Positions 44,524 through 55,154 of a DNA stretch of 64,000 nucleotides are shown one piece after another (within the stretch, counting starts at the first letter, position 1; each line of letters starts with the position of its first letter). A program made the position numbers and the translations under genes. Source of the stretch: Rhizodiscina lignyota. Its lineage: Eukaryota; Ascomycota; Dothideomycetes; Aulographales; Rhizodiscinaceae. The notes under the pieces are model-generated. The model had not been told where the DNA came from, did no database searches, and saw only the letters and a program-made list of their open reading frames with translations. Location: contig ML978145.1 in assembly GCA_010015805.1 (NCBI GenBank), forward strand, positions 124,001-188,000. The letters are read 5' to 3'.

Positions 44524-46401
44524 CGTGGGTCGATAACTCGATATTGGTATGGAGGGGGGAATGAGTGGCCCGTGGGATGGCTAGGAGCTGAGTAAAGAGA
44601 AAGGTTTGTGTGCTGTGATGAAAATTTTTTGTGTACTGTGATGAAAAGGGTGGGTGTGCTGTGCTGAAAAAAGTTTGTTGTTGTGATATAGATGTAGTGG
44701 TAAATTATCACCGCAGCAACGACCAACGGGCCATTTGCTCGAGGGCGTTTTTGGAGCGAGCATTGCACTCCAATGATGAGAATTAGGATTATTACTTGAG
44801 GCTAGAGAGCTCGGGAAGCTCTGGCAGCTCTTATATTGGATGAAGGCCAATAAATTCGAGATCCTACTTGGTGGGAAGCAAATGGCGAGCTTCTGCAGTA
44901 TTTTCATTCCTCTGTCTTCGCGCCCTTAACAACACAAGATGTATAGTAGAGACATATGGCGCTAAAAGAGACGGTATAAAGATTTATAGAACATGGAGCG
45001 TTCCCTCCTATTCTCGTACGCATGATGAAAGTGATAGAGACTGTGCATCGTCTGGGTCGCTCGATTACGTTGAGCGGCATCCGTCTCCACATGCAGTCTC
45101 CACGTCTACCATCAAGCCATGCCCTTGAAGATACCCGATTGAAAATTGACATTGTGGAGCAACATGCAGCCGTTCATATCAATTCGTATGCAGATGTTGA
45201 CACCTGCAAGAGCTCGTCACGAATGTCGTCATGATATGTGATGAAAGTCGACGTGTTCTCCTACGAGATCGATACAGACGCAAAATGATGACGAATCTTG
45301 GACTATACAAGTTGGAGAGAATGCCCTACCTGGGTGGGGGGAGATGTTTCCACGCTTCCCCTTCCTCTGGCCACACCGTATGCAGTCTAGCAAGTCCAAG
45401 ATTTGCTCCCAAAGGATTCTCCTTAATTCGTTCGCACTCAGGCTCCGCACCGCATGCTGCAGCTTCCAATGTTTACTATTCATCGAGATATTCATTTTGG
45501 CGCTCGTAGACACACTCTCAGGTTGTTGAATCTCCGCGGGGATGGCGATCCCTATTGGTCACGTGACAATTGCTTGGCTTTTCATGTTTCCCTAGGGGTC
45601 GGCCGATTTCCACGTTATCGCCGGCTTTGTCGCGCGGTTACATCATTCCACGCCGCTGACGAGACCAATGCGAGTGCGTTTTCCTAAATCTCTTTAGTTG
45701 AGTGAACAAAATATATTCGCTGCTTTAGATCCTTTTGAATCCATATCTTTTTCGACTTCCATTGGAGATCTGACGTCGCGTCAGATAGCTAGACGTGTCG
45801 CAGGATCTGGCTTTTCACCATACGTCACGCCCACGCGACTCGCCTCGCGGAACCGCAGATAGTATCGCGTCGAAAAGTGCAGGTCAAGCTGCAAGGCCGA
45901 ACTCGTATCGCGTTTGTGGGTGAAAATCTGGTGCTGTGGGCTGAACCAACGTCGGCAGAGTGGCAAGCCGCAAGCCGCAATTGGAGGTGAGAACGAGGTT
46001 TCGAGCAGCGTCTGGGAGAAATTCAGCATTTAAAAAAGACTACGCAACGTTGAATCCTAATCTTCTCCAATGATTGGTTTTTCCTTGGTCCGCAAACAGA
46101 AATCTCTCCACGGAAATAGCAGCGCTCGACGTTGAAACAAAAGTGACCGGCATCGTTCGCCTGCCGCTACCGGGCTGCGGACCCTGGGAGTCGAACGAAT
46201 CGATCAGCCCAAAACAGCCTAACGAGGCCATTGGAAGTGCGGCTGCGAGGAAAGCATAAGCAATACACGCGTGACAAATGTGCCAAGACCTCCAGAGCAG
46301 GACAGGATCTTTGTCAGCGTATCAGCACTTAGATTGGCTGCGCTGCGAGCACAAGCATCTGTATCGACCATTCAGCAATTGAACAACTATAAAGGAAAGT
46401 C
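44524..46401. other. intergenic, 1.9 kb
   Basis: Divergent region between the hypothetical gene and the bZIP gene. Holds a three-copy 24-bp repeat near its left end and a leftward open frame 45229-45513 with no domain. No tRNA signature seen. Confidence 0.4.
44606..44671. repeat. 24-bp tandem repeat, three copies
   Basis: Copies TGTGTGCTGTGATGAAAA (44606), TGTGTACTGTGATGAAAA (44630) and GTGTGCTGTGCTGAAAA (44654) are spaced 24 bp apart in the likely promoter or leader of the hypothetical gene that starts at 44523. Confidence 0.7.
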
Positions 46402-48054
46402 ATGTCTCCGGCCACATGCTCCAACGTCTGCTGGACAATTAACGAGACTTGTGAAGAGCTGGAAGGACTCAAGATGACGGCGAATCCCCGAAAAGAAACT
46501 TTAGCGGAACGAGCAAAACGGTTTGTCGGAGACGCACTAGAACATGAGGAGGGACGAGATGCAAGTGCAGGTAAAGCTCAACAAAGATGTCAATTCAACA
46601 CGGCCATCTGCTAATTGATTCCAGAGTCATCCGCAGAACCGACGATAGCTCGAAGTTCGCATACTAGACGGCGAGAGCAAGTCTTGCAAGCCCAACGGTA
46701 AGTGGAATTCTCCTACACCGGCGACGATCTTCGTGAGTCTGATAAAGATCTTTGCTAATTCCTTGGTCAGCGCGCACCGCCAACGCACGCAGGGCTACAT
46801 CAAGGCTCTCGAAAACGAGATCCTACGCTTACGGTAAGTACGATGCTGCTGACTGTCCCCAGGATCTGTGGGGCTTTCATGTTGCTGATTGCCGAACCAG
46901 AGCGCGAGAAAATGCCCTTCTAAGAGACACAGCCTTGATTCGGGACCATGTCAGTGTGCTGGAGCAAACTCTACTTACCAATGGTATCGGAATCCCCCGA
47001 GTGCAAGGTCTTTCCAATCTCGAAACACCGTTTGATGTGTCAAGCGGAGTCGCATCCGGGACTCCCTTCGATATGTCAAGTGTGGCTGGGAGCATACCTA
47101 GCAGTGTGCCGAGCAGTACGGGCATTGATGATCAATTCTCTAACGTCACCATCGATTTAAGAGACATGCAAAACATTGAAGCCGAGCGATGGTGCTCCAC
47201 AAATGCGGCAGAGCATGAGCCGCGCTCTTTTGAGGTCCCGTCATTTGATCCAGTCATGTGGGAGAATTTTGTGCAGCAGGAAGGAGGTACATCGGCTGCA
47301 GGTGCACATTTTGGTCCCCTCGATGCACAGACCGGCATCAACTTTATCTTAGAGTAAGCCTCAAAAGGCTGTGATCGTTTTATGCGTCTTTCTTGTCGCT
47401 TACAAAGCCCACAGATTGGAGCGCCCCTGTTTACCACATGTCAAATACAGGTATCTGCAGGAAATGCCGCCTGCTGCTCGGGGGGTGGTACCAGACTACA
47501 ATGCCGGACCTGGTCACGTATTTACAGCAACCGAGCAAATAGTCAACCTGCAAAGATCCCCGTCACCGTCTCTGGCGACATCTGCACCACAGCCACAGAC
47601 GCGGGAGCAGCGGCAAGAGCACTCACAGGGGAGGTTCCAGAGGCCGCCCCAGATGTCACCACAAGAGCAGTTCCGACCAATGCAAGATGTGCAGGAGGCT
47701 TTCAATCAGCCATTCAACATGCCCAAAGAGCAGATCGATAAGTTGCTCGAGACGAGCTCACAGCTCGAGCTTCACACCGAAGTAACACCCGTGCAGATCT
47801 GGGCGCGGCTTAGTGGCATATCATCGCAATTTCCCATTGGCAGAGGCCTCTTACAAGCCTTAAAGGACGAATTCTTAAAGTATATCAGGTGCAACAGGTA
47901 CTTATTTAGCCCATCGACTACTACTGCATCTAGTTATTACTGAATTGAGCTGATGCACGTTCGCTTGCGCAGCTTCGGTGCCGTCGTCGAGAAGGTCACT
48001 GCGACACAAGTTCTCGCCCACTTCTTTCCGGGCGTCCAATGGAACTGGCCGTGA
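46402..48054 (+). CDS. bZIP transcription factor, atypical basic region
   Basis: Six exons: 46402-46570, 46625-46697, 46771-46833, 46901-47353, 47415-47897 and 47973-48054, giving 440 residues with every junction in frame (donors GTAAAG, GTAAGT, GTAAGT, GTAAGC, GTACTT). A start at 46474 (MTANPRKETLAERAK) would give 416 and is equally good. The basic region RREQVLQAQRAHRQRTQG is followed by YIKALENEILRLRARENALL, a leucine-zipper register. The invariant bZIP Asn is replaced by Val, as in a fungal subgroup of AP-1-like factors. Later blocks NFILELERPCL and a Gln/Pro-rich region (RPPQMSPQEQFRP) follow, then a helical C-terminus ending WNWP. Probably a nuclear DNA-binding regulator; target genes unknown. 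Confidence 0.85.
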
Positions 48055-48109
48055 TTCCTTCAAATCTCTTCCACCATCGATAGGCCTCGATAGGCCTGGG
48101 GCGGAGGCG

Positions 48110-48650
48110 TTATACATTTTTCTCACCCACATCTAGTGCGACCACGAATCTCGAGACAGTATTGAATCCCGCGATACTCGCCGTCAATTCGACCATTTCC
48201 TTTTCGTTGAAATGCGCCCGAACCGCCTCGAACACTGCCTTCGGAACCTTTCCACTAAGCGTCATTGCATCTGTATATTCGACTACCGCCCTCTGTCTCT
48301 TATCCAGCGACCCGGGCCCCTCACCCAGCGACTTGCCTTCCTTCAGCAGCTTCATCACGTCGTCACCGATTCCGGCCTCGAGTCCGATTGGAGAATGAAT
48401 ATCCCACTCATACCACGCTCCCGTTAGTGCGGCGGCTCGACAGAACGTCATCTCCCTGACGTCCGGGGGAAGTGAGTTTTTCGTCCGGATGGCGATCATT
48501 GTTCCAGCCGTCTGTAATCAAAGGCGCGTGTAAGAGCGTGCGATCGAGGGGGATGAGCTTGCCACCGCGACGTTGTAATACACGGTCGAGGATCTGACTT
48601 TCCTCGGCCGTCTTGAAAGATGGAGTGGCTGACGTGTACGGGAGACGCAT
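48110..48650 (-). CDS. Carboxymuconolactone decarboxylase-like (AhpD fold) protein with an apparent frameshift
   Basis: Two frames together cover one protein of about 180 residues. From ATG 48650 the first frame reads MRLPYTSATPS through GKLIPLDRTLLHAPLITDGWN, then the conserved sequence continues in another frame from about 48499 as MIAIRTKNSLPPDVREMTFC and runs to a stop at 48110. No GT-AG intron fits between them. A two-base loss near 48500 (between GWN and MIAIRTK) is the simplest reading; a sequence error is equally possible. The AhpD/CMD helix with REMTFCRAAALTGAWYEW keeps the Cys and acidic residue positions; the usual downstream His is in WDIHSP. Such proteins act as small decarboxylases or peroxidase partners in aromatic breakdown, or are of unknown role in fungi. 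Confidence 0.65.
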
Positions 48651-49681
48651 TGTTGCAGCCTGCCGGATTCTGGATATGCTGAGAGTGGGTAGTGTTGTTG
48701 GCGATGATACTGGTACCTTCTACTGCTCGGCCTTGGCTTTATGAACTCACGATCTCGACTGTTGTGACTGGACGACTTTAAGTCTAAAAGCAATTCAATT
48801 GATTCTTTTCGTTACGATTTGGAATCGTACATATTCGTACATATATCTGCCTTAATGAATTTGCGACTCCATCTTCAAAGCAGAAAAGTCTCCTGAATGT
48901 TGCCTGAAAACATTCGCCACTTCGTCACTCCTTTTTCACCCCAATAGAACCTGATACTATGCACCGCTGCCTAGATCGCCCAAATTCTCTTACAGCGGGT
49001 CAAGCATTCCCCGATAAATCTTCAATATGCACCGTGATTCAGCATCAAGTGCACGGTTCTATGTACTCGGAAGGCTAACTGCATTCTGTGTCATCAGTGG
49101 CTTAGAACTATAGCGAACGTAAATTTCTGTTTCAGACGCATTTTCCATAGGGAGAGGATTCCTGAGATGAACACTCCGTAAATGGTCGTAGAGGCTTAAC
49201 CCGATCGGGCCAGATGAGGAATAGAGATGCAGTTCGGGATCGCCGACAGGTATCCAAAGTCCCCGGCCGTAGCACCTCCATGAAATGTGGTGCACGGCCA
49301 CGACGGCGCACAAGGCACCGCGGCGATTTGCTTATGTAAATGGATTAGATAATTAAATGGGAGGTACGCCAGAGGGATGCTTTGGAATTGGCCAGTGGAA
49401 TGAAGTCGGAGACTAACTTCACGTGGTGAAAGGAGTCAATTCGGACTACAAGATGCAATTGTGAGTGTATACATGGCCTCGGTGAGTCAATTCGACTGCG
49501 GAGAGTCCAACTCTTTCCAATTTAAAGAGTTTGTCATCGGCACTCATCCCTCAATTCCTTCGGTCTCAGAGGTCTTTCCTCTTTCTGCAACGGAATATCT
49601 ATCACTTTGAAGGCTCTAACGGCGTAGTCAACTAATCATAAATATCTCCCGAACTGAATTATCTCGCAGGGTCACGAGACA
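48651..49681. other. divergent intergenic region, 1 kb
   Basis: Between the CMD-like and the ABM-fold genes. A leftward frame 49059-49313 lacks any feature. AT-rich pieces at 48780-48870 and 49320-49370. No repeat. Confidence 0.45.
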
Positions 49682-50401
49682 ATGTTCGTAGTAATATTCG
49701 AAGTGCTTCCTCACAACTTGGACACCTACTTCAGCCATGCAGCTTCACTACGCCCAATTCTTCAGCAGATCCCCGGTTTCGTGGACAACATCCGCTACCG
49801 CTCGCTGACACGGCAAGGCGCGCTCCTCTCAGTGTCGACATGCGCGACGGAGAAGGCGCTGGTCAGATGGCGAACGACCGAGAAGCATTGGCTCGTGCAG
49901 GAGAAAGGCAGGCAGTCAATCCTGCAAGACTATCACCTCCGAGTCGGGCAAGTTGTCAGCGACTCGACGAGCGCCGACGGACCGAATAAAGAAGATGAAC
50001 GGACCGATGCTACAGAGGTTGGCCAGGGTAACGCCGCCGTGTTGATCGAGGCGGAGCTTGGCGAGGAGTGGGTAAAGCAACATAAAGACGATTCAAAAGC
50101 AGTAGCTACCCAGATGGGATGTGGCGAGAAGTACCTTGGCAAGAGCGAGGAGGCCATGGTGGCGTGGGATCTATTAGAGGCTGCGCTGACGCCGGGCTCT
50201 TTGATTATGTTAGCTTCCTTCCGAGACGTACACGCCGCAGAAGAGTTCTTAAACAAAGCGAAATTGCCTGCTGGAGCGAGATCGAGAGTCGTCAGGGTGG
50301 TAAGAGATTACGGCATGTTCGACAGGAGAGAAGCGCCACAGTATCATGGGCCGGTGCCGGAGAGCAATAATGTACAGCATAAGCAGACTCTATATACGTG
50401 A
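49682..50401 (+). CDS. ABM (antibiotic biosynthesis monooxygenase)-fold protein
   Basis: Single exon, 239 residues. The first 95 residues fit the dimeric alpha/beta barrel of the ABM superfamily: FVVIFEVLPHNLDTYFSHAA, then LRPILQQIPGFVDNIRYRSL and a strand LLSVSTCATEKALVRWR with EKHWLVQEKGR. A second, less clear barrel-like half (TPGSLIMLASFRDVHAAEEF, then VRVVRDYGMFDRRE) follows an acidic linker, so it may be a fused two-barrel protein. The fold covers cofactor-free monooxygenases, heme-binding proteins and stress proteins. No heme-ligand His is obvious. Position beside the CMD-like and amidase genes hints at a metabolic role. Confidence 0.75.
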   Translation: MFVVIFEVLPHNLDTYFSHAASLRPILQQIPGFVDNIRYRSLTRQGALLSVSTCATEKALVRWRTTEKHWLVQEKGRQSILQDYHLRVGQVVSDSTSADGPNKEDERTDATEVGQGNAAVLIEAELGEEWVKQHKDDSKAVATQMGCGEKYLGKSEEAMVAWDLLEAALTPGSLIMLASFRDVHAAEEFLNKAKLPAGARSRVVRVVRDYGMFDRREAPQYHGPVPESNNVQHKQTLYT

Positions 50402-50622
50402 ATGAGAAGTGCGGACGTTCAGTGTGAATCCCAAACGGAGCTACTCCGATAATACGAAGGAGCTAGTTTCTCGCGAGCGAACAGTCCGTAGAGCCACTCT
50501 ATTAGATTCGCCTTCAGCACTTCTAAGAAGCTTCCGTATATTAGTGAGTTTGCATTCAGGGTTATAAAAGAGACAAGCCGATCCTTTATATATCTACATT
50601 TCTTAAATGCCTGATCATCAAC

Positions 50623-52658
50623 TTATAGGTTCAGTACCGGAATATTCTTCTCCAGATATCCGTACCACTTCGGCAGTGTCCTCTTATACGGCGTTCCTGA
50701 ACTCAACTGCAAGTCTTCAATCGCAGAACCCCACTTAACAAGCTCTGGCTCGCCCCACGCAGATTGCATGAGCGCAAGCCCAAACGGCATTCCGGTCATG
50801 CTGTGGACACCTGCCGGCAGCGTGATCATTGGATATCCCGCTTGAGCTGCAATCTGATACGTCTGACCGATGTCGGGCGGTACAAGCTGTTTAAATTGTT
50901 AGTCTGGTCTTGGATACGAACTGTCATTGGTAATTGCAAGACTTGCCAGAGCGTCCAGCTTCGAGCCGTTCGGTCCCATTGCGAGCGCCGCATCAATACC
51001 ATCTTCTCTTGTCGTTCTCTGGCAGAAAGCTAATGCCTGAAAATAAGCCTCATCCATTATCCCTTTGCTCTCCAAGCTCGCCAGGAAGCCATCTTGTCCT
51101 GAGTAGAAAGCAGGTATACCCAAAGGCCAAGGATGTCCGCCTTCGGATCCGTCGTTTGCATAGTTGTAAGTGACAAGATCCTCAACGTTCTTTATCTCCG
51201 TGTTCTCGAGCTCCGACAAATAGTCGCGGATATTGTTGTAGAAGTCGACTTTCACCACAGTATATTCTGACTCGTTTGGAAAGCCCCGGGTGGTGCCGTA
51301 GTCCCAGTTCCAGCCGTCTGGACTGACAATGGTCTTGTATGTAGGAAGTTCAGTGTTGTTCACAATAGTTGCTCCGGCCGATCTGATTAGTTCCACTAGC
51401 TCAAGCAGTTTATTTTGCTGCTCCGTGTCTGCAAGGGCCCAGAAGCTCGCCCATGGAATTCCAAAAGTCGCATTGGCAAGTGCAGACCTATCAGTCAAAA
51501 ACTGCATGTAGCCTTCACGAGGAGTTTTGCCAATTTGTGCCGAGGTGTAGTTGTCCCGCCCGTCTGGACCATATATGGCATCCAAGACGTAGACTGCATC
51601 GCGAACTGTCTTTCCGAATGGCCCCGGAGAATCCTGATGTGCGCTCTCGGGTATTACTCCAGCGCGCGATGTCAATCCCACGGTTGGCTTGATGCCAACT
51701 ATCGCATTCCGTTCCGCGGGATTGATGATACTGCCGTCGGTTTCCGTGCCCAAAGCGAACATAAATACATTCGCAGCTACACCCGCAGCACTGCCAGAGC
51801 TGCTGCCGCCAGGATTGAGGGTGAGGTTGTAAGGGCTGCGAGCTTGTCCACCACGGGCACTGTACCCTTCGCTGTAATTGTTGGATCGCATGTCGGCCCA
51901 CTCGCTCAGAGTGGCCTTGCCAAGTAGCAATGCGCCCGCAGCGCGAAGTTTGGAGACAATCATAGCATCTCGTGGGACAATTGAACCAAGCAATGCGACT
52001 GAACCAGCTGTAGTCTGCATGCGGTCTTTCGTCGCAATGTTATCTTTTACCATAAACGGAACTGTATAGATGAGCTTTGATCGGGCTTGCTTCCTCGGGA
52101 TACAACTCACTTCCATGAAGTGGGCCTCGAACCTTTCCTGTTTCTCGCTCTGCGTCTAGTGATGCTGCAATTTGGAGGAAATCTGGATTGACCTCTAGGA
52201 CAGAGCTGCTGGTCGTGAGTTGATTTCGTACGATCAACGAGATTGAAACTACACACTTGATATACTCATCGGTCTGCCAGATTCTTTCCATGTAGCACAG
52301 TGCAATTTGAGTAGACGTTAGTACCCCTCTTCCCATGTAGTCTTGGAGCTGATCTATAGTCGCTTCTTCCAGTGTAATACCGTTGCAGAGAGGCATTGGA
52401 AATAGGGCGTCCGTGTTGGCAACATTCTGATCCGGAAAGGCGTATGGCAGCGGAGTCTCCAGAGTCTGAGATCCCACTCCCTACTAAAGTAAGTAGATAT
52501 CACTCTTCTGTAAATGCCAATGCGTCGCATACAATAGTCGGAATTGCAATGTGAACATCAGGGCCAGCGACTTTGACAAAAGAGTCATTCCCTTGAAGCA
52601 ATTGAGAGATAACGACGAGCGGATGGAGACACAAAGTAAGAAAGGTTGATTTCGCCAT
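50623..52658 (-). CDS. Secreted amidase (amidase-signature family)
   Basis: Five exons: 52658-52533, 52480-52257, 52208-52111, 52061-50947 and 50886-50623, giving 608 residues. The first exon (MAKSTFLTLCLHPLVVISQL) supplies a likely signal peptide and is joined by the intron 52532-52481 (GTATGC...GTAG). The last intron (50946-50887) begins GCAAGT, a GC-AG intron with branch GACTAAC; it is needed to read LDALLVPPDIGQTYQIA. Catalytic triad of the family: Lys155 (VPFMVKDN reading IPFMVKDN after splicing), cis-Ser in NPGGSSSGSA (about 236) and nucleophile Ser260 in GTETDGSI. Fungal members hydrolyse aryl or fatty amides and other carboxamides. The cytosolic glutamyl-tRNA amidotransferase is excluded by the signal peptide and low similarity around the active site. 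Confidence 0.85.
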
Positions 52659-53516
52659 AATCGGAACAGTTGAAGAGCGGTAGCGGCTCAACCATTAACT
52701 TCCAGAGCTCAAGGCGGCTTTGACGAAGTCGAAATACCAACTAAAACGTCGCACCATCCCAAAACTCAAAGTCAGAGCCATTGGTGAGAGGCAGTGATTG
52801 CTGAATCCCAATTCAATGGTCTTTATACATGTGAGCTACTTAGCCTGATGTCCTGCAAGATCTGGCATCCCGCCCTGGCATCCTGCATCCTGATAACGAT
52901 GCAAGATGACAAAGTAGGTTATGTTTAGTTTCCGATAGGAGGTCGAAAGCATGATGTCGCACACCGCCTCTCGCTCGAAGGGTTTGGTTCTCGTTCAACC
53001 TGTCACAAAGGCGCCATAAGGACTTCTCAATGGAGAGATGGTCCAAGAAGTCACCATTGGAAGTAAAGGTAGAGAGGACGATCGCTCAAGGGGTCTTGAG
53101 AGCCTGGAGGCTCAGCTGGAAATCTGAAGGAAAAGCAATTTCAGGGTCCATGCACGTTTTCGACATTCCGCGACGAACTGATGCCTCCATGCCTTGTTAC
53201 AACCGCCAAAAATTGTGCGCGAGAGCATGTATACAATGAGACAATGCAATTGGGCAATCTCTTAACCCTGCTGAACAGCCACAGGTCGATTCCAATGGCA
53301 CGCCAGCTCATTCAGCTCCTCCGGGATGCTTCCCGGCTATACCCCACCCCCCCTTGCTTACAACCGCCCTGAAGTTCTCCGTATAGGCGAGAGAAAAGCT
53401 ACTGCCCCTACCAAGTTTGCTGTGCAATTACTCTCCAGAGACGAGAAAATTGTACAACATACAGGCATCGAACCAATTGACCGCCTATCCGGCTCAATTC
53501 ACCCAGACTCCTCGCC
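52659..53516. other. divergent intergenic region, 860 bp
   Basis: Upstream of the leftward amidase gene and the rightward unknown gene at 53517. A short run of CTGGCATCC-like words near 52862-52895 is a minor local repeat. No coding support. Confidence 0.45.
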
Positions 53517-54271
53517 ATGCCTCTCATCAGGCGCTTCCTCCAGCTCACCACGGTGGGCGCGGCGACAGGTACAGCTGGCTGGATGTGGTACACACGAAAC
53601 ATCCATTTCGTACCATTCGATGCGACTTCGCCGGATTTCACTTCTCCCATATCCAAACGTCTCAACCCGAGCCTGAACAAGCCATCTTGTATCGATGACG
53701 CGACCCGCAGCGTGCCACTGTCGAAACTCAAGACGACAGACATTGCAGAACTTACACGGGACTACTGCAGGGGAGTGTGGGGTGGGCTAGGCTTTGAAAT
53801 ACAGAGACGCGAATTGGAGAGACGGCATAGACATAAAGAGGGCAAAGAGTCTCAGTTGTGGGACGTGAAAGACCTAAAGGAGAGCGAGTATCCAGTCGGA
53901 ACGCGAATTGCAGACCATTTTGAGGTGGTGGAGCACACTCCGGACAAGGTACGAGACTTCTCTCAATAGTGGGACAAGGATTGAGCATTGAAGGGTCGCT
54001 GGCATTCCTCACACTGCCGAACTAATTTATGTGACAGGTCGTTATTCGGTGTGGTGATTCTCCCGACGTTCCAGAGCATAGAGCGTCAGACGGCATATTC
54101 AGTCTCGAGGTTGCGATAGAAGGAGATGTCGCGACATTCCACATGAAGAGCATTTTCTTCAACAGCCTTCCAAATGCTTCGTACAACCAACTGCCGTGGC
54201 ATATCAAGTGGGCTCACATGGAATATGACAAGCTCCTCCTTGAGACGGCCGTTCGATCTCTCCTGCGATAG
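53517..54271 (+). CDS. Conserved fungal protein of unknown function, N-terminal membrane segment
   Basis: Two exons, 53517-53948 and 54038-54271, giving 221 residues. The intron 53949-54037 (GTACGA...GTGACAG, 89 nt, phase 0) joins EHTPDK to VVIRCGDSPD. The N-terminus MPLIRRFLQLTTVGAATGTA is a hydrophobic segment likely to be a membrane anchor. Further conserved-looking blocks: CRGVWGGLGFEIQRRELERR, SQLWDVKDLKESEYPVGTRIADHFEV, ASDGIFSLEV and LPWHIKWAHMEYDKLLLETAV. I recall a widespread fungal family with this layout, but it has no function that I know of. Confidence 0.75.
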
Positions 54272-55154
54272 TTCGGCAACAGAAAACACAAACCAGTCGC
54301 TCTTCCCTTGTCCAATTTGGAATGGGTCTCGCATGATATTCGATGCTCATCCGCATTTGATATCCAGATTATATCCAGATTAGTGTTCATCGCTTAGGTT
54401 AAGGTGATGCTCTCGTCGACAGATTCATTATGGGAGGGTTCAGTTCAGACTACTCCGTATAGTAGATTTATCCGTTTGGTGAGACGCTACTGTTGTTCCA
54501 ACATAAGGTCGCGTTCAACGATAAGTGGCCAAAGATGCAGCGCGCCTCGAGCTGAACGGCACAACTCTGGCATGAGAAAACGGACGTTTCGTCTTCAAAT
54601 GAGTTTAGAATCGAATAGACTCTGGATACATAGCAGTAACTAATTCAATCAACTGTACAGGGTTCTCGCTTCCCAATGGAGTCATTGCAGTCCACGGATC
54701 TTTGGCTTGTATCTTGTCGGGACTAAGAGACCGCTAGAGAATTAACAGACTCGGGAGCGTTCTGTGCTGTTGCGTCTGTGGCTGAAGCCAATTTGCATTT
54801 GCAGTCCTTAAAAGAAGCTCAATAGGCGGATTTTGAGCACGTGTGGGGTGGGCCTTGGTCCAGCTCAGCAAAGATCTTCACTTTTACGCCCAACTGGCCA
54901 TCAGCTTCCCCGCGCCTTAGCCTTTGCAATGCAACCTCAACCCCACGGGGATAGCAGCGCAACACGGATTCAAGCTACCTTTTCAGGGCAAGACAAGAGG
55001 AAATATTCCGCAATGTTCTGGGCGTCAGGTTCTCTGCATTTCCCTCTCACATTACGATTTATTCTCACCATATCTCTCTTCGTTCACTTCGACCATGCTG
55101 TAGTTGTCTCACGTGAATTTCACAACTCAAGAGATTGGTCCAAGTCTCTGCATC
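54272..55154. other. intergenic, 880 bp
   Basis: Upstream of the MFS gene. A rightward frame 54404-54643 has no domain. CT-rich just before the MFS start. Nothing repeated seen. Confidence 0.45.

Noticed and set aside
45229-45513. Leftward 94-residue frame upstream of the bZIP gene
   Set aside because: No recognisable feature and overlapped by equally open frames on the other strand.
48500-48620. Intron to explain the CMD-like frame change
   Set aside because: Only GC- or GT-started candidates that would remove the conserved PLDRTLLHAP are available, so an indel is more likely.
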